Positions 5,717 to 6,198 of a stretch of 6,198 nt of DNA are shown here, piece by piece. Made by a program: the position numbers and the translations under genes. Below the pieces are notes generated by a model. That model did no database searches. It had not been told where the DNA came from and saw nothing but the letters and a program-made list of their open reading frames with translations. The number at the start of each line of letters is the position of its first letter. The first letter of the stretch is position 1. The stretch is from Alphaproteobacteria bacterium (GTDB lineage: Bacteria; Pseudomonadota; Alphaproteobacteria; Micropepsales; Micropepsaceae). The DNA is taken from assembly GCA_003131925.1 (NCBI GenBank), contig PKWC01000198.1, forward strand, positions 1 to 6,198, in the 5' to 3' direction.

Positions 5717-6198
5717 TCACCCCCTCGCTGTTTCCGGCTCCTCGAGCGCTCCGCTTTCCTGCAGCGTTTTTGTGAGTTTCGCGTAATCGGTCTTGCCGGT
5801 GCCGAGTACGGGGATACTTTCGACGAGCAGAATGCGGCGCGGGATCGCGAGTTCCTGGACGCCGTGATTGTGCACCCACCCGGCGAACTGCGTGCGTTCG
5901 GCGTCCGAACAGGTGGTGACGAGCAGTATTTCCTCGCCCTTGCGCCCGCCCGCCACCGCGATCGCAGCGTGGCTATAGTCGGGCCATATGGCGGACGCGC
6001 AACTCTCGATCACGGCGAGCGAAACCATCTCGCCGCCGATCTTGGCGAAACGCTTGAGCCGGCCCTTGATGGCGATGAAACCATCCTGGTCGATGCTGAC
6101 GATATCACCCGTGTCGTACCAGCCTCCGGGCGGCGGAGCGAAGGTGCCCGGCTGCTCCGGCCTGATGTAGCCCAACATCACGTTCGGCCCGCGCACGA
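5717..6198 (-). CDS. aas: Acyl-ACP synthetase domain, probable C-terminus of Aas (partial)
   Basis: The last 159 codons of a gene that continues past the right edge are present; its start is not in the window. The product is the C-terminal part of an adenylate-forming (AMP-binding, ANL superfamily) enzyme. Counting from the first complete codon, visible motifs are GPNVMLGY (3-10), the ATP/ribose-binding GWYDTGD (25-31), the hinge segment GRLKRFAKIGGEMVS (45-59) and the catalytic lysine in LGTGKTD (Lys135). KRFAKIGGEMVSL and HGVQELAIPR closely resemble E. coli Aas, which activates fatty acids to acyl-ACP and reacylates lysophosphatidylethanolamine at the inner membrane. If it is Aas, a PlsC-type acyltransferase domain should lie at the N-terminus, outside this window. 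A stand-alone acyl-CoA or acyl-ACP synthetase is the alternative. It is transcribed towards the nuoN-DUF1467 run and ends about 190 bases from it. The tail GALEEPETARG is short and polar. Confidence 0.8.
   Translation of the reverse strand, partial: VRGPNVMLGYIRPEQPGTFAPPPGGWYDTGDIVSIDQDGFIAIKGRLKRFAKIGGEMVSLAVIESCASAIWPDYSHAAIAVAGGRKGEEILLVTTCSDAERTQFAGWVHNHGVQELAIPRRILLVESIPVLGTGKTDYAKLTKTLQESGALEEPETARG

Overview
The window is a GC-rich (judged by eye, not counted) stretch of chromosomal housekeeping DNA. It most likely comes from an alphaproteobacterium of the Hyphomicrobiales (Rhizobiales) type. Three things support this: the gene order nuoN-birA-coaX-rnj-mce-DUF1467, which I recall as common in that order; the strong G/C bias at third codon positions; and short, highly self-complementary intergenic repeats of a kind often seen in these genomes. 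I cannot name the genus from the sequence.

Positions 1-5528 are a single plus-strand run. nuoN (complex I proton-pumping subunit, the usual last gene of a nuo operon) overlaps birA (biotin protein ligase without a DNA-binding domain). A 192-base gap follows, filled by a nested inverted repeat that also supplies the ribosome binding site of coaX (type III pantothenate kinase). coaX overlaps the gene for RNase J, which is followed after 10 bases by mce (methylmalonyl-CoA epimerase). mce overlaps a 73-codon gene for a two-helix membrane protein of the DUF1467 type. Three of the five junctions are start/stop overlaps (GTGA, TGATG, GTGA), so translational coupling is likely.

Positions 5529-5716 contain no gene. 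They hold a second, different inverted repeat of 132 bases and a fragment resembling an arm of the first repeat. From 5717 to the right edge, on the minus strand and convergent with the run above, is the 3' end of a gene for an acyl-ACP synthetase/ligase domain that most resembles the C-terminus of Aas (2-acylglycerophosphoethanolamine acyltransferase/acyl-ACP synthetase). Its 5' part lies outside the window.

Functionally the run mixes respiration (NuoN), cofactor chemistry (BirA attaches biotin to carboxylases; CoaX begins CoA synthesis), propionyl/methylmalonyl-CoA metabolism (Mce) and RNA turnover (RNase J). One plausible thread, which is inference, is that biotin-dependent propionyl-CoA carboxylase feeds the epimerase and both need CoA. 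I find no defence, mobile, CRISPR or RNA-gene system, and nothing that looks like an undescribed biological system. The most interesting material is the two structured repeats.
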